Shown here: in pieces, positions 17,147 to 25,645 of the stretch
How positions within the stretch are numbered: position 1 is the first letter of the stretch
Layout of the letters: every line of letters begins with the position of its first letter
NCBI RefSeq assembly: GCF_003950295.1
Contig: NZ_RHNP01000027.1
Location: 1-41,292, forward strand
DNA from: Loigolactobacillus iwatensis
GTDB taxonomy: Bacteria > Bacillota > Bacilli > Lactobacillales > Lactobacillaceae
DNA length: 41,292 nucleotides
Direction of reading: 5' to 3'
Made by a program: the position numbers and the translations under genes
The notes under the pieces: generated by a model
Seen by the model: only the letters and a program-made list of their open reading frames with translations
Told to the model about the DNA's origin: nothing
Databases searched by the model: none

Positions 17147-18085
17147 TTATAAAGTTTTTAATTTACCACGAAAATCAGCAATACTGTCGTATCCTTTTGC
17201 TGCCATAATTCGTGTTAATTCCTGGCTTAAGCGGTTGAAAATTTTTGACCCTTCAAAGCCAAGTTGAGTGCCTACTTGAACCATGCTGGCACCGCACAAA
17301 ATATGTTCAAAAATGTCCATCCCACTCTGCACGCCACCAGTCCCGATAATCGCTATCTCAGGATTCAAGCGCTGGGCCAAAGCTCGAACATTGGCCAAGG
17401 CAGTTGGCTTGATGTAAGCACCACCAATTCCACCAAAACCGCCTTTAGGCTTAATTAAAACGGTCTCCGACTCTGGATCGATCATCAGCCCATTGCCAAC
17501 GCTGTTAATCGAATTAACGAAAGCGAGTGGATATTGGTTCAAAATCGCGGTAACTTGATCAAAGTGCATCAAGTCAAAGTAAGGTGGTAGCTTAACACCT
17601 AGTGGCTTTTTAAAGAAAGCAAAAGCCGCTGTTAAATAGCGTTCTACTGCATCAAAATCATAGCCTACTTGGGGCTTGCCCGGTACATTAGGACACGAAA
17701 GGTTTAATTCCGTTAATCCGGCAAATTCAGATTCCTGAATCTGCTTTAACATGTTCAAATCATCTTCAAGCGTGGTACCAGCAATTGACATAAAATTCGT
17801 TTGCTGGGGATGGCTCTTCTGCTCTGCCAACAAAAAGTTCAAGTAGTAGTCAAAACCGTGATTTGGTAGCCCCATTGAATTAATACAGCCATATTGTAGG
17901 CCGCGCATCCGAGGTTCTGGATTACCATCACGGGGTTGTGGCGTTGCACTTTTAGTAACTAACGAACCTGCTCGTGAATCCCGCAAACCGGCTAAATCAG
18001 TCACCGTTGCGCACCGAATTCCCGCTGCGTTCATCATGCAATTATCAAACTCGTACCCTGCTAAAGCTGTTTTTAAAGTTGTCAT
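17147..18085 (-). CDS. pyrD: Dihydroorotate dehydrogenase, class 1A (fumarate-dependent)
   Basis: 312 residues, a cytosolic FMN enzyme that oxidises dihydroorotate to orotate in pyrimidine synthesis. Class 1A features are the catalytic Cys131 in NLSCPNVPGKPQ, the FMN/substrate Lys45 (LVTKSATPQPR), NSINSVGNGL and the GTGGVQSG phosphate loop. Class 1A uses fumarate as acceptor and needs no PyrK. As often in lactic acid bacteria it stands apart from other pyr genes. The ribosome site is GGGAG, about 12 bases from ATG. Confidence 0.93.
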   Translation of the reverse strand: MTTLKTALAGYEFDNCMMNAAGIRCATVTDLAGLRDSRAGSLVTKSATPQPRDGNPEPRMRGLQYGCINSMGLPNHGFDYYLNFLLAEQKSHPQQTNFMSIAGTTLEDDLNMLKQIQESEFAGLTELNLSCPNVPGKPQVGYDFDAVERYLTAAFAFFKKPLGVKLPPYFDLMHFDQVTAILNQYPLAFVNSINSVGNGLMIDPESETVLIKPKGGFGGIGGAYIKPTALANVRALAQRLNPEIAIIGTGGVQSGMDIFEHILCGASMVQVGTQLGFEGSKIFNRLSQELTRIMAAKGYDSIADFRGKLKTL

Positions 18086-18231
18086 TAAAAAGTTCAGCTC
18101 CCTGTCTGATCTTATTTTTAGTTCACGTCACTTTAACGTATTTTAGGTTGTTCGTCAACTCACAATCTCAATTAATTCCGTCTCGGATAATCAAAATCAG
18201 CAGTATGACGCGTTAACCAGAGTCCCAAACT

Positions 18232-18492
18232 TTATTCTGGCGCTAGGCCCTTTTCTAAAAAGTGAATGACCTGTGGCGCTTCCTCTTCTGGAGAATTAAC
18301 CAGCTTTGGAAAAGTTATTTGTTTAACTAAATAACCACCTACAATTGAAATTGTATACTGGAAAATCAACTTAATTGGCCAATTCACAATTAAGTTTTTT
18401 TGCTGCAGGGCTTTAACACTAGCTGCGTATTGGTTGGTTAAAACTGCCTGCATTGCACTAACAATTTGATTACGAATCGAAGTATTTCTGGC
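18232..18492 (-). pseudogene. C-terminal remnant of a TetR/AcrR-type regulator
   Basis: An open frame begins just after a TAA at 18493-18495 and encodes about 86 residues ending ...VIHFLEKGLAPE. The hydrophobic helical sequence (LIVNWPIKLIFQYTISIVGGYLVKQ) and its terminal position resemble the ligand-binding end of a TetR regulator. There is no helix-turn-helix and no ribosome site, and the next 130 bp upstream hold no coding continuation. I read it as a decayed gene; the family call is tentative. Confidence 0.45.
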
Positions 18493-18539
18493 TTAATATT
18501 CGGGGTATGCGTCGTTTCCGTAAGGTCTAACCACTAAAA

Positions 18540-18569
18540 TTGAACCCCGTGATTAAAGCATGCTATGAT
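18540..18569 (+). promoter_or_regulatory. Promoter of the 129-aa gene
   Basis: TTGAAC (18540-18545), 18 bp, TATGAT (18564-18569), with the start codon 26 bp further on. Confidence 0.6.
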
Positions 18570-18595
18570 GAAAGTAGGCGGAAGGAGGCCTACGA

Positions 18596-18985
18596 ATGCT
18601 AAATTTATTAACTGACGAGCAGTACACGCTCGCTGAAGAAATTATTTTTGATCGTGTCAGCATTGAATATCGCCGGCAATTAACCGAGAAAGGTCAGTTT
18701 TTTCTTGCTGAAAGCAGCGATGAAACCCAACCCGATTCGCAGCTATTCACTGATATTACCGAGGAAATCCTGCGTAAATGTTTTAAAAAGGATGATGATG
18801 CGGCAATCGAACCAGATTATCATGATGAACAACTTCAAATTCATCACTTAATCAGTCACTTTCTGAACAGTTTCACTAATCATTTAGTTCAAGTTGACCA
18901 AGAAAACAACGCAACCAGTTACTACACCAATGATTTCACGGTTAGAACAGTCGCCGCCTACGATCGTAAATATCATCTAAATTAA
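18596..18985 (+). CDS. Acidic soluble protein, function unknown
   Basis: 129 residues (MLNLLTDEQYTLAEEIIFDR...), rich in Asp, Glu, Gln and Thr, without membrane segment or cysteine pattern. A DDDAAIEPDYHDEQ stretch lies near the centre. A good promoter, an AAGGAGG ribosome site seven bases before ATG and a terminator after the stop show that it is a real single gene. I do not recognise a domain. Confidence 0.75.
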   Translation: MLNLLTDEQYTLAEEIIFDRVSIEYRRQLTEKGQFFLAESSDETQPDSQLFTDITEEILRKCFKKDDDAAIEPDYHDEQLQIHHLISHFLNSFTNHLVQVDQENNATSYYTNDFTVRTVAAYDRKYHLN

Positions 18986-18997
18986 AAAATAAACAAC

Positions 18998-19048
18998 TTA
19001 AATTGGCCCTAAATTCAGTTGGATTAACTGAATTTAGGGCCAATTTTA
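18998..19048. terminator. Bidirectional terminator between convergent genes
   Basis: A long hairpin (about 20 bp per arm, TTGGCCCTAAATTCAGTT with its complement, 5-base loop) lies between the plus-strand 129-aa gene and the minus-strand aminotransferase. Confidence 0.7.
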
Positions 19049-19107
19049 AGATGCATTTTAAAGCGCACACGGCTTCTGTGTGATGTGCCACCTACAGCCT
19101 ACTTTTA

Positions 19108-20268
19108 CTAGTGTTTTGCAACGTAAGCCTGTAGCTTAGTAACTGCTTTTTGTAGATTTTCCATACTAGCAGCATAACTAATTCGAACGTAGCCTTCTCC
19201 ACCTGGGCCAAAGGAAATTCCGGGAATGAGTGCTAATTTTTCGGTTTTGGCCAAATCGCGAACAAAGTCCCAGGACTTTTGCGGACAACTAGCGGGAATT
19301 TTAGCGAACAAATAAAAGGCGCCATCTGGTCGTGCCATTTTAAAGCCTAATGGTTGCAACGCAGAGATCAAATAATCACGCCGTTTCTTATATTCTACGG
19401 CCATAATGGCACTATCACCCTGGCCATGTTTAACGGCCTCTAAAGCAGCTGCCTGCACCATTGTCGTTGGCGCTGTTACCATGTACTGATGTGCCTTAAC
19501 CATCTGTTCAACAAAACTAGTTGGCGCTAGCACAAAGCCTAAACGCCAGCCAGTCATGGCGTGTGATTTAGAAAGGCCATTCACCATAATAACTTGGTCA
19601 GGAATGTAACTGGCTAATGATGTGTGCGGTTCTGAATAAGATAATTCACCATAAATTTCGTCACTCAGCACCCAAAGTTGGTGAGCCTTAATCACCTTAG
19701 CCAGCTCTGCTAACTCCGCTGAACTATAAGTAACGCCAGTCGGATTACTTGGATAATTTAAAACTAACGCCTTAACGGTTTTATTCCCTTGGGCCTGAAT
19801 CGCCGCTTCCAGACGCTGCGGGGTTAAAACAAAACCATCCGCGCTAGTATCAATGAAAACAGGTGTAGCATGATTGAGCTGGGTATCAGGGATATAAATT
19901 GGAAAAATTGGTGTTGGGATCAAAACAACATCATCAGGATTCAACAACGTCTGTAATACCGCCGCAATGCCTTCAGTTGCCCCCACCGTTGTAATCACAT
20001 TTTTGCCTGAATAATGCAATTTAAATTTAGCATTATAGTATTCAGCGGCCGCCTGGCGTAATTCTGGCGTGCCTGGATTAGGCGTATAATGTGATTCATT
20101 ATTTTCAATTGCCTTAATTCCGGCCTGCTTAACGTGTTCAGGTGTATTAAAATCTGGTTCACCTAACGTTAGTTTCAACATTCCAGGAATCTGGCTAACT
20201 TCATTATCAAACTGTCGAATATCTGAAACTGCAATTGACTTGACCACTTCATTAAAATCTTCGCGCAA
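19108..20268 (-). CDS. PLP-dependent aminotransferase, class I/II
   Basis: 386 residues, fold type I. The PLP lysine is K234 in NGLSKSHAMTGWRLGF. Asn175 (NYPSNPTG) and Asp203 (LSDEIY) contact the cofactor, and the C-terminal carboxylate-binding Arg lies in GYVRISYA. It resembles the aromatic/aspartate and N-acetyl-diaminopimelate (PatA) aminotransferases of lactobacilli; sequence alone does not decide between them. The start is a TTG with GGGGAGA upstream. Single gene. Confidence 0.88.
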   Translation of the reverse strand: MREDFNEVVKSIAVSDIRQFDNEVSQIPGMLKLTLGEPDFNTPEHVKQAGIKAIENNESHYTPNPGTPELRQAAAEYYNAKFKLHYSGKNVITTVGATEGIAAVLQTLLNPDDVVLIPTPIFPIYIPDTQLNHATPVFIDTSADGFVLTPQRLEAAIQAQGNKTVKALVLNYPSNPTGVTYSSAELAELAKVIKAHQLWVLSDEIYGELSYSEPHTSLASYIPDQVIMVNGLSKSHAMTGWRLGFVLAPTSFVEQMVKAHQYMVTAPTTMVQAAALEAVKHGQGDSAIMAVEYKKRRDYLISALQPLGFKMARPDGAFYLFAKIPASCPQKSWDFVRDLAKTEKLALIPGISFGPGGEGYVRISYAASMENLQKAVTKLQAYVAKH

Positions 20269-20426
20269 AATTTTCTCCCCACTTTCAAAGCTAATTCTAA
20301 TTTAATTATACCTGTTAAACAGAAATTTTTCATTTATTCCATTATTAATCGGATTGTCAGAAAATACGTAAATTTTTTGTGCTGCAGCGACAACTATTAT
20401 TCGAATAAGTAAAAAAGTGTCTTCGG

Positions 20427-20455
20427 TTGCATAATGTAACTTTTAGTATTACAGT
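20427..20455 (+). promoter_or_regulatory. Promoter of the NAD(P)-binding protein gene
   Basis: TTGCAT (20427-20432), 17 bp, TACAGT (20450-20455), 33 bp before the ATG. Confidence 0.55.
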
Positions 20456-20488
20456 TAATTTGAAATCAAATTGAAGGGAAGTTTTTTT

Positions 20489-21130
20489 ATGAGTAACGTT
20501 TTAATTTTAGGTGCCGCAGGTAAAATTGCACGTTTAGCAACCCAATTATTTTTAGATCGTACTGATGACAAGTTGACCCTCTATTTGCGTCGTGCCAACC
20601 GTTTAACAGCCACTGATGAACAACGTGAAAAGCTAATCGACGGTGATACCATTGATGAAACCAAATTAAGTGCAGCCGTAAAAGGCCAAGACGTTGTTTA
20701 CGCCAACCTTGCTGGTGGCAATATTGAAGCTCAGGCCAAAAGCGTCGTTAAGGCAATGGATGCCGCCAACGTTAAACGACTAATTTGGATTTCGACACTC
20801 GGTATTTACGATGAAGTTCCGGGTAAATTTGGCCAATGGAACCACCAAATGCTTGACGGTGGTTACCTCGAAACCTACGCCGCCGCGGCTAAAGTCATTG
20901 AGGCTTCCGATCTAGATTACACAATCGTTCGCCCAGCCTGGTTAACTAACACAGATGAAATCGACTATGAATTAACTCAAAAAGGTGAGCCATTTAAAGG
21001 TACTGAAGTATCCCGGAAGAGTATTGCCGACCTTGTCGTTAAATTAGCTCAAGATCCAACGCAAGAGGTTCACCACTCAATCGGCGTTAACAAAGCAAAT
21101 ACCGATGGTGCCAAACCTGCTTGGTATTAA
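20489..21130 (+). CDS. NAD(P)-binding atypical SDR protein
   Basis: 213 residues. A Rossmann N-terminus (NVLILGAAGKIARLAT, dinucleotide loop GAAGKIA) and the layout of atypical short-chain dehydrogenases (SDR_a5/NmrA-like): VVYANLAGG, LIWISTLGIYDE, YTIVRPAWLT. The classical YxxxK pair is not obvious, though Y and K occur in ETYAAAAKVIE. It could be an NAD(P)H-dependent reductase or a redox sensor. An upstream in-frame TTG exists, but AAGGGAAG precedes the ATG at 20489. Confidence 0.8.
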   Translation: MSNVLILGAAGKIARLATQLFLDRTDDKLTLYLRRANRLTATDEQREKLIDGDTIDETKLSAAVKGQDVVYANLAGGNIEAQAKSVVKAMDAANVKRLIWISTLGIYDEVPGKFGQWNHQMLDGGYLETYAAAAKVIEASDLDYTIVRPAWLTNTDEIDYELTQKGEPFKGTEVSRKSIADLVVKLAQDPTQEVHHSIGVNKANTDGAKPAWY

Positions 21131-21150
21131 AAATTTAATTTAGTTAATTT

Positions 21151-21195
21151 AAAAAAGAGTTCAACCAAAAGTAGATCACGGTTGAACCCTTTTTC
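21151..21195 (+). terminator. Terminator after the NAD(P)-binding protein gene
   Basis: GTTCAACC pairs with GGTTGAAC around a 13-base loop, followed by CTTTTTC on the plus strand. Confidence 0.75.
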
Positions 21196-21259
21196 TATAC
21201 ATTCCTTTTTAAATCGACTAAAACAATGCTTGGTATTGTTAGCCTTTACATATTTAAAT

Positions 21260-21781
21260 TTATTTACTAACTTTTTCTTTTATGTTCTGGTACCAACTGA
21301 TTTCCGCCTGTTGCACCTGTAATTTGTGCGTTAATAATTCTGCAGCCAAACCAGCCGTCGGAGCCTCTTTAATTGCAACTGCTAGTACCGAACAATCAGC
21401 CTTCAATTGACTAATATGTTGCGTGAGTGCCGCTTGCAAAACTGTTGGTTCAATTTGGTCGGCAAATAGCAAGCCAACCTTTGATGGTGATTGGCCCTTG
21501 TCTGGTTGTTTCAAATACTGGACGCTTAAGGACGCAAAGGTTTGTTTACCCTGTGCTGTAATCTGGTAGCTTGTTTTACTGACAAAGGCATTTTTAGTCG
21601 GCGAGTAAGCAACAACTTCGATATCACCAGCCGCTTCTAATGCGTCTACATTATAATAAAACGAACCCTTAGTTACTGTAATAAACGCATCGTAGTGGCG
21701 CTTCTTAACTAATTGCAATAATTCGTACGGATAACTGATACCATTTTGGGCCAGTAGACCTAGGATTAATAACTTAATCAT
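21260..21781 (-). CDS. PadR-family transcriptional regulator
   Basis: 173 residues from the chosen ATG. The N-terminal winged helix shows the PadR pattern: LLILGLLAQNGISYPYELLQLV, TKGSFYYNVDALEAAGDIE and a wing ending SYQITAQGKQ. The C-terminal helical dimerisation region (about 90-173) is of the Vir_act_alpha_C type. The effector is unknown. It lies next to the NAD(P)-binding protein on the opposite strand, convergent, so regulation of that gene is not obvious. AAGGAG sits eight bases before the ATG at 21781. Confidence 0.8.
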   Translation of the reverse strand: MIKLLILGLLAQNGISYPYELLQLVKKRHYDAFITVTKGSFYYNVDALEAAGDIEVVAYSPTKNAFVSKTSYQITAQGKQTFASLSVQYLKQPDKGQSPSKVGLLFADQIEPTVLQAALTQHISQLKADCSVLAVAIKEAPTAGLAAELLTHKLQVQQAEISWYQNIKEKVSK

Positions 21782-21885
21782 TTTCACAACTCCTTAAGCT
21801 GGAAGTGTTTGGCAAAGCGTTTAGATTCCAAGGATTGGCCACAGGAATTTACTTTTCCAAATACAACCTATCTGTAAAGTCTATG

Positions 21886-21977
21886 TTAAGTTTAATCAAA
21901 CCTAAACACAAGCTTGAATTTACTTCGTTTATATTAAGCTGTAATCCTTCAAAAAAAACTTAGGTATGGTTAACTTT
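21886..21977. promoter_or_regulatory. Paired TTAGGT motifs upstream of mntH
   Basis: Two related motifs in opposite orientation: TTAGGTTTGATTAAACTT (minus, around 21886-21906) and TTAGGTATGGTTAACTTT (plus, 21960-21977). TTAGGT half-sites are typical of DtxR/MntR-type metalloregulators, which usually repress mntH. This is a suggestion from pattern only. Confidence 0.3.
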
Positions 21978-21990
21978 AATCCAATGACTA

Positions 21991-22018
21991 TTGACTTTTT
22001 TCAAAAAAAGCTTATTAT
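21991..22018 (+). promoter_or_regulatory. mntH promoter and leader hairpin
   Basis: TTGACT (21991-21996), 16 bp, TATTAT (22013-22018); an alternative -10 is TATAAT three bases on. The leader contains an imperfect inverted repeat (AGTAAGTGAGTAAT/ATTACTTACTTT, about 22028-22055). Confidence 0.55.
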
Positions 22019-22114
22019 AATAGTCGCAGTAAGTGAGTAATCAATTACTTACTTTCGATTGAAGGCCTAGAAGAAGGCACTCAATTCTAAGCCAATAGAA
22101 AAGAGGGAAACATT

Positions 22115-23506
22115 TTGAAAAATAAAGGAAAATCGACATCAACTGAATCGAAGAAACACGAGAAGATTTTTGATTCAACTAGTTCAAATCAGCAATCTTT
22201 ATCTGAGGTTAATGGGAGTATTGATGTCCCGGAAAATGCAGGTTACTGGCGAACTTTACTCGCTTACACAGGACCTGGTGCGCTAGTCGCTGTTGGTTAT
22301 ATGGATCCAGGTAACTGGATTACATCAATCGCCGGTGGTGCGCAATTCAAGTACGTATTGATCAGTGTCATTTTACTTTCCAGTTTAATTGCCATGTTGT
22401 TACAGGCAATGGCTGCTCGTTTAGGCATTGTAACTGGGCGTGATCTTGCTCAGTTAACCCGTGAACGAACTTCAAAATCAGTTGGAATTATACTTTGGAT
22501 CATTACTGAACTAGCCATTATGGCAACTGATATTGCGGAGATCATTGGGTCGGCGATTGCTCTAGAATTACTCTTTGGCTTCCCACTGATCGTTGGTATT
22601 ATCATCACAGGTTTTGACGTTCTAATCTTGCTATTATTAATGAAAATGGGCTTCCGCAAAATCGAGGCCATCGTTGCGACATTAGTTGCAGTTATTCTCT
22701 TTGTTTTCTTATATGAAGTTATTCTAGCTCAGCCAAACGTTCCCGAAATCTTCCGTGGCTTTATACCAACCACTCAGATTGTAACGAATAAATCAATGTT
22801 GTATTTAGCACTTGGTATTGTTGGAGCGACAGTTATGCCGCATAACTTATACCTTGGTTCGTCAATTTCGCAAACACGGCACATTGACCGTAAAAACGAA
22901 AAACACGTTGCTAAATCAATTCGTTTCACGGTTGCTGATTCAAATATTCAACTAACCGTCGCTTTCGTTGTTAACTGTTTGCTCTTGATCTTGGGTGCTG
23001 CTTTATTCTACGGCACACACAGTGATCTTGGACGTTTCGTTGATCTATATCACGCACTTGGCGATAAAAAGATTGTTGGTGCCATTGCCAGCCCTGTACT
23101 CAGTATGTTATTCGCCGTTGCGTTGTTATCTTCGGGGCAAAGTTCAACGATTACTGGTACACTTTCTGGACAAATTATTATGGAAGGCTTCATTCACTTG
23201 AAAATGCCACTGTGGGCCCAACGTTTACTCACGCGACTACTTTCAATTACACCAGTTTTAATTTTTGCAATTTACTATCATGGTAATGAAGCTAAAATTG
23301 AAAACCTCTTAACTTTCTCGCAGGTTTTCCTTAGTGTTGCGCTACCATTTGCGATGGTTCCCCTAGTTATGTTCACGAGTAATAAAGAACTAATGGGTCC
23401 TTTCGCCAACCGTCCCTGGGTTAAATGGACTGCTTGGATAATCGCCATTATCTTGATTCTTCTAAACATTTATTTAATTCTTCAAACGCTTGGCCTTGTA
23501 GCCTAA
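22115..23506 (+). CDS. mntH: Nramp-family manganese/divalent metal transporter
   Basis: 463 residues, a proton-coupled Mn(II) (Fe(II)) importer with about 11 membrane helices. The TM1 metal site is in [11 protein letters not shown] (Asp and Asn of DPGN). The TM6 site is in [14 protein letters not shown] (Met of MPHN), and [13 protein letters not shown] is the conserved TM3 segment. The first 45 residues are a polar N-terminal extension, usual in lactobacilli. TTG start with AGAGGG eight bases upstream. Single gene, ended by a strong terminator. Confidence 0.95.
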   Translation: MKNKGKSTSTESKKHEKIFDSTSSNQQSLSEVNGSIDVPENAGYWRTLLAYTGPGALVAVGYMDPGNWITSIAGGAQFKYVLISVILLSSLIAMLLQAMAARLGIVTGRDLAQLTRERTSKSVGIILWIITELAIMATDIAEIIGSAIALELLFGFPLIVGIIITGFDVLILLLLMKMGFRKIEAIVATLVAVILFVFLYEVILAQPNVPEIFRGFIPTTQIVTNKSMLYLALGIVGATVMPHNLYLGSSISQTRHIDRKNEKHVAKSIRFTVADSNIQLTVAFVVNCLLLILGAALFYGTHSDLGRFVDLYHALGDKKIVGAIASPVLSMLFAVALLSSGQSSTITGTLSGQIIMEGFIHLKMPLWAQRLLTRLLSITPVLIFAIYYHGNEAKIENLLTFSQVFLSVALPFAMVPLVMFTSNKELMGPFANRPWVKWTAWIIAIILILLNIYLILQTLGLVA

Positions 23507-23535
23507 CGTTTTGAACTCTTATAACAAGTGCCACT

Positions 23536-23585
23536 AAAAATGAGGTTACGACAAAATTCACTTTTTGTCGTAACCTCATTTTTTA
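23536..23585. terminator. Bidirectional terminator between mntH and the HAD gene
   Basis: AAAAATGAGGTTACGACAAAA with its near-perfect complement, T-runs on both sides. It overlaps the stop of the minus-strand HAD gene. Confidence 0.85.
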
Positions 23586-24398
23586 TTCATTTACCCGCGA
23601 TAAAACTTGATCGATGATGTCAAATACCCCTGCGGAATTATTATCTAAATTAGTCACAAAACTAGTTTGGGCTTTTAATTCTGGTCGTGCGTTTTTCATC
23701 GCGTAACCATAGTGAGCGTGTTGTAACATTTCCGCGTCATTTAAATTATCACCAAAGGCCATCACCTGATCAGGATTCAACTGCCAATAGTCTTCTAGCA
23801 ATGCCAGCGCCGTTCCTTTATTAACCACCGTCGGAATAATATCAATACTGCCAAAGCCACTTGGTGTTGCCTGAAAGTCGGTCGGTAAAATCTGCGTTAA
23901 ATAACGTGCATTCGGTGCCACCTTGGCGTGTTCACTAATCAAATTCACTTTATATATTTCATCTTGAACGGCGGCCAAATCCGAAACAAATTTGATATTA
24001 CTGAAGTAATACTGCATCTCAGGATCATCGCTTAGACGATCGCCCTTTTCCATGTAGTTGCCATTACGGCCAGATAAATTAATCGAACTATCCGCGAACG
24101 CAGGATCATGCGTTAGGCGCCGAAGCACCAGCCTTAATTGCGGCTGTGGTAACGGCTCAGCGTCAATCACCTGATTACGGTGCATAATAAGACCACCATT
24201 TTCGGAAATAAAGGTGTTAACCGGCGATTTTTCTTTAAAAATATCTTGTAGATGGCGGTATTGATTACCACTTGCCACGACAAAATGAATACCAAGCTGC
24301 TGCATTTGCTTTAATTGTCGATTAAAGCGTTCAACTGGATATTCATTTTGATCATTTAAAAATGTGCCATCAATATCAGTTGCAATTAATTTAATCAA
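23583..24398 (-). CDS. Cof-type HAD-superfamily phosphatase
   Basis: 271 residues. HAD motif I DIDGTFL (residues 8-14), motif II VASGN (about 41-45), a lysine in YKVNLIS or VVNKGTAL, and motif IV GDNLNDAEML near residue 217. An alpha/beta C2B cap lies between motifs II and III. Cof/YxeH-type enzymes dephosphorylate sugar phosphates or flavin precursors; the substrate is unknown. TTG start seven bases after AGGAGG. The gene is preceded by the uORF-hairpin leader at 24404-24550. Confidence 0.88.
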   Translation of the reverse strand: MIKLIATDIDGTFLNDQNEYPVERFNRQLKQMQQLGIHFVVASGNQYRHLQDIFKEKSPVNTFISENGGLIMHRNQVIDAEPLPQPQLRLVLRRLTHDPAFADSSINLSGRNGNYMEKGDRLSDDPEMQYYFSNIKFVSDLAAVQDEIYKVNLISEHAKVAPNARYLTQILPTDFQATPSGFGSIDIIPTVVNKGTALALLEDYWQLNPDQVMAFGDNLNDAEMLQHAHYGYAMKNARPELKAQTSFVTNLDNNSAGVFDIIDQVLSRVNE

Positions 24399-24403
24399 GA
24401 AAG

Positions 24404-24450
24404 CTCCTCCTAAATGTTTTAAGGTCTATTTTACGTTAGCAACGTAAAAT
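24404..24450 (-). promoter_or_regulatory. Leader module (hairpin, AGACCTTA, Shine-Dalgarno) before the HAD gene
   Basis: On the minus strand: hairpin TTTTACGTT-gct-AACGTAAAA (24429-24449), then AGACCTTA (24420-24427), then the Shine-Dalgarno AGGAGGAG (24404-24411). The same order and sequence occur at 24509-24550 and 37530-37571. The stop codon of an upstream mini-ORF ends one base before the hairpin. CATCCTCC inside that mini-ORF is complementary to this Shine-Dalgarno sequence, so sequestration is possible. Confidence 0.6.
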
Positions 24451-24451
24451 C

Positions 24452-24505
24452 TTAGTTACGGAGGATGTCCATTCTCCTTACGCGAACTGCGCGTACTCGA
24501 AACAT
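24452..24505 (-). CDS. Arg-rich leader peptide (17 aa, or inner 6 aa MDILRN)
   Basis: From the ATG at 24505 the frame reads MFRVRAVRVRRMDILRN and stops at 24452, one base before the leader hairpin. An AGGAGG lies three bases before this ATG. A second in-frame ATG (24472), preceded by AGGAGA, gives MDILRN, which matches in length and position the MAIRRK mini-ORF before the glycosyltransferase operon. A regulatory upstream ORF is the best explanation; there is no proof of translation. Confidence 0.5.
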   Translation of the reverse strand: MFRVRAVRVRRMDILRN

Positions 24506-24508
24506 GGC

Positions 24509-24550
24509 CCTCCTAAATTCTCTAAGGTCTATTTTGCGTCAACACCGCAA
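24509..24550 (-). promoter_or_regulatory. Second copy of the leader module, before the leader peptide
   Basis: Hairpin TTGCG-gtgttga-CGCAA (24534-24550), AGACCTTA (24523-24530) and AGGAGG (24509-24514) in the same order as the module before the HAD gene. It delivers the Shine-Dalgarno sequence of the 17-aa frame, so two modules are in tandem. Confidence 0.5.
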
Positions 24551-24602
24551 TTTATTTCTTTAAGCAGTATTTATTATTAAAGCGATTACAAATAAGTGAA
24601 AT

Positions 24603-24631
24603 AAAAAATGTCCACCCCAAAAGATAGACAT
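24603..24631 (-). terminator. Terminator after the 44-aa basic protein gene
   Basis: ATGTCTATC pairs with GGGTGGACAT with G-U pairs valid on the minus strand, followed by TTTTTTATTT. Confidence 0.6.
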
Positions 24632-24640
24632 CTAACGTAC

Positions 24641-24775
24641 TTATTTGCTTTCTTGTGCTTCCCGTTCTTTTAAGAAGTCCAAAACAGCTTTTGTGCTTTT
24701 AGCCTTTTTATCACGGTTCTTATGGTTTGTTGGGCGGCGGTTATTACCGACACCAGTATGGTTATTTTGTGCCAT
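24641..24775 (-). CDS. Small basic protein (44 aa), function unknown
   Basis: The frame starts MAQNNHTGVGNNRRPTNHKN and continues through KAKSTKAVLDFLKEREAQ to a TAA. It has a strong ribosome site (GAGGAGGG, seven bases before ATG) and a terminator after the stop, so it is very likely a real gene. The first half is Asn/Arg/Lys-rich and probably disordered; the second half could form a short amphipathic helix. A nucleic-acid or ribosome association would fit the composition but is a guess. Confidence 0.7.
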   Translation of the reverse strand: MAQNNHTGVGNNRRPTNHKNRDKKAKSTKAVLDFLKEREAQESK

Positions 24776-24785
24776 TCTGCAACCC

Positions 24786-24970
24786 TCCTCTCACAATCTT
24801 CTAAACTATCTCACTATTAGCAAGACAATAACTGTTCCTATCATATCAATTTAATTCGGCTTTGACAACTTAAAATTAAATTCTTATTTTATTTACAGTC
24901 AAAATTACGTGGAATCCGCGAGCAGGCAGCAATGATTTGAATCCTTTTACTAGTCCATTTCAAACACTGG
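24786..24970. other. Short spacer after the ABC transporter genes
   Basis: AT-rich; contains the upstream region of the 44-aa gene (ribosome site 24781-24792). No other gene or clear hairpin seen. Confidence 0.4.
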
Positions 24971-25645
24971 TTAGTCTTTTTTCTTCAAAACACCATCTTC
25001 AATTTGGTAGACAGTATCGACTAAATCCAGCACACGCTCATCGTGAGTGACCATGACGGCCGCTTTTTGATTCGCGTGAACTTCATCGCGTAACATCGTC
25101 ACAACCTCACGACCACGTTTTGAATCCAAACTAGCAGTTGGTTCGTCGGCCAAAATAAGTTGGGGATCATTCATTAGCGCCCGGGCAATTGCCACCCGCT
25201 GGCGCTCCCCACCTGATAAGGCGGCCGGATATTGTTGCAATCGTTTGGCTAGTCCAAGATGAGTCAGCAGCTCTTGAGCACGTTTTTCCTGCCCTTTTCG
25301 CCTTGCTAACACGCTCATATAACATAATTGATCCATAACGGTTAGATATGGAATTAATTCTGAATTTTGGAAAATAAAACCAATTTGCTCCAAACGTATT
25401 TTAGTCCACTGCTTTTGCGATAGTTGGGTGATTTCTTGACCTGCCAAGTAAACTTGGCCCTCGCTTGGACGTAAAAGTGCGCCAGCGATTGATAGAAAAG
25501 TACTTTTACCAGCACCACTAGGCCCTACCACCGCTGCAAATTCTCCAGGCTTAACGGCCAAGGAAACTTCGCGTAATACTTCAATCCGTGCGTCCCCATC
25601 TTGATAATATTTAACGACGTTGGTCAATTTCAATGTTTCAGTCAT
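24971..25645 (-). CDS. ABC transporter ATP-binding protein (MacB/LolD-type)
   Basis: 224 residues. Walker A GPSGAGKST (41-49), Q-loop in FQNSELIP, signature LSGGERQR, Walker B LILADEPT and H-loop VMVTHDE. The short stand-alone NBD of the MacB/LolD type pairs with FtsX-fold permeases. It overlaps the permease stop by 4 bp and is the last gene of the operon. Such transporters act in peptide/antibiotic export, lipoprotein release or mechanotransmission; cargo unknown. Confidence 0.92.
   Translation of the reverse strand: MTETLKLTNVVKYYQDGDARIEVLREVSLAVKPGEFAAVVGPSGAGKSTFLSIAGALLRPSEGQVYLAGQEITQLSQKQWTKIRLEQIGFIFQNSELIPYLTVMDQLCYMSVLARRKGQEKRAQELLTHLGLAKRLQQYPAALSGGERQRVAIARALMNDPQLILADEPTASLDSKRGREVVTMLRDEVHANQKAAVMVTHDERVLDLVDTVYQIEDGVLKKKD

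Noticed and set aside
18513-18520. TAAGGTCT near the TetR remnant as a fourth leader module
   Set aside because: Neither the hairpin nor a Shine-Dalgarno sequence or gene lies in the required order.
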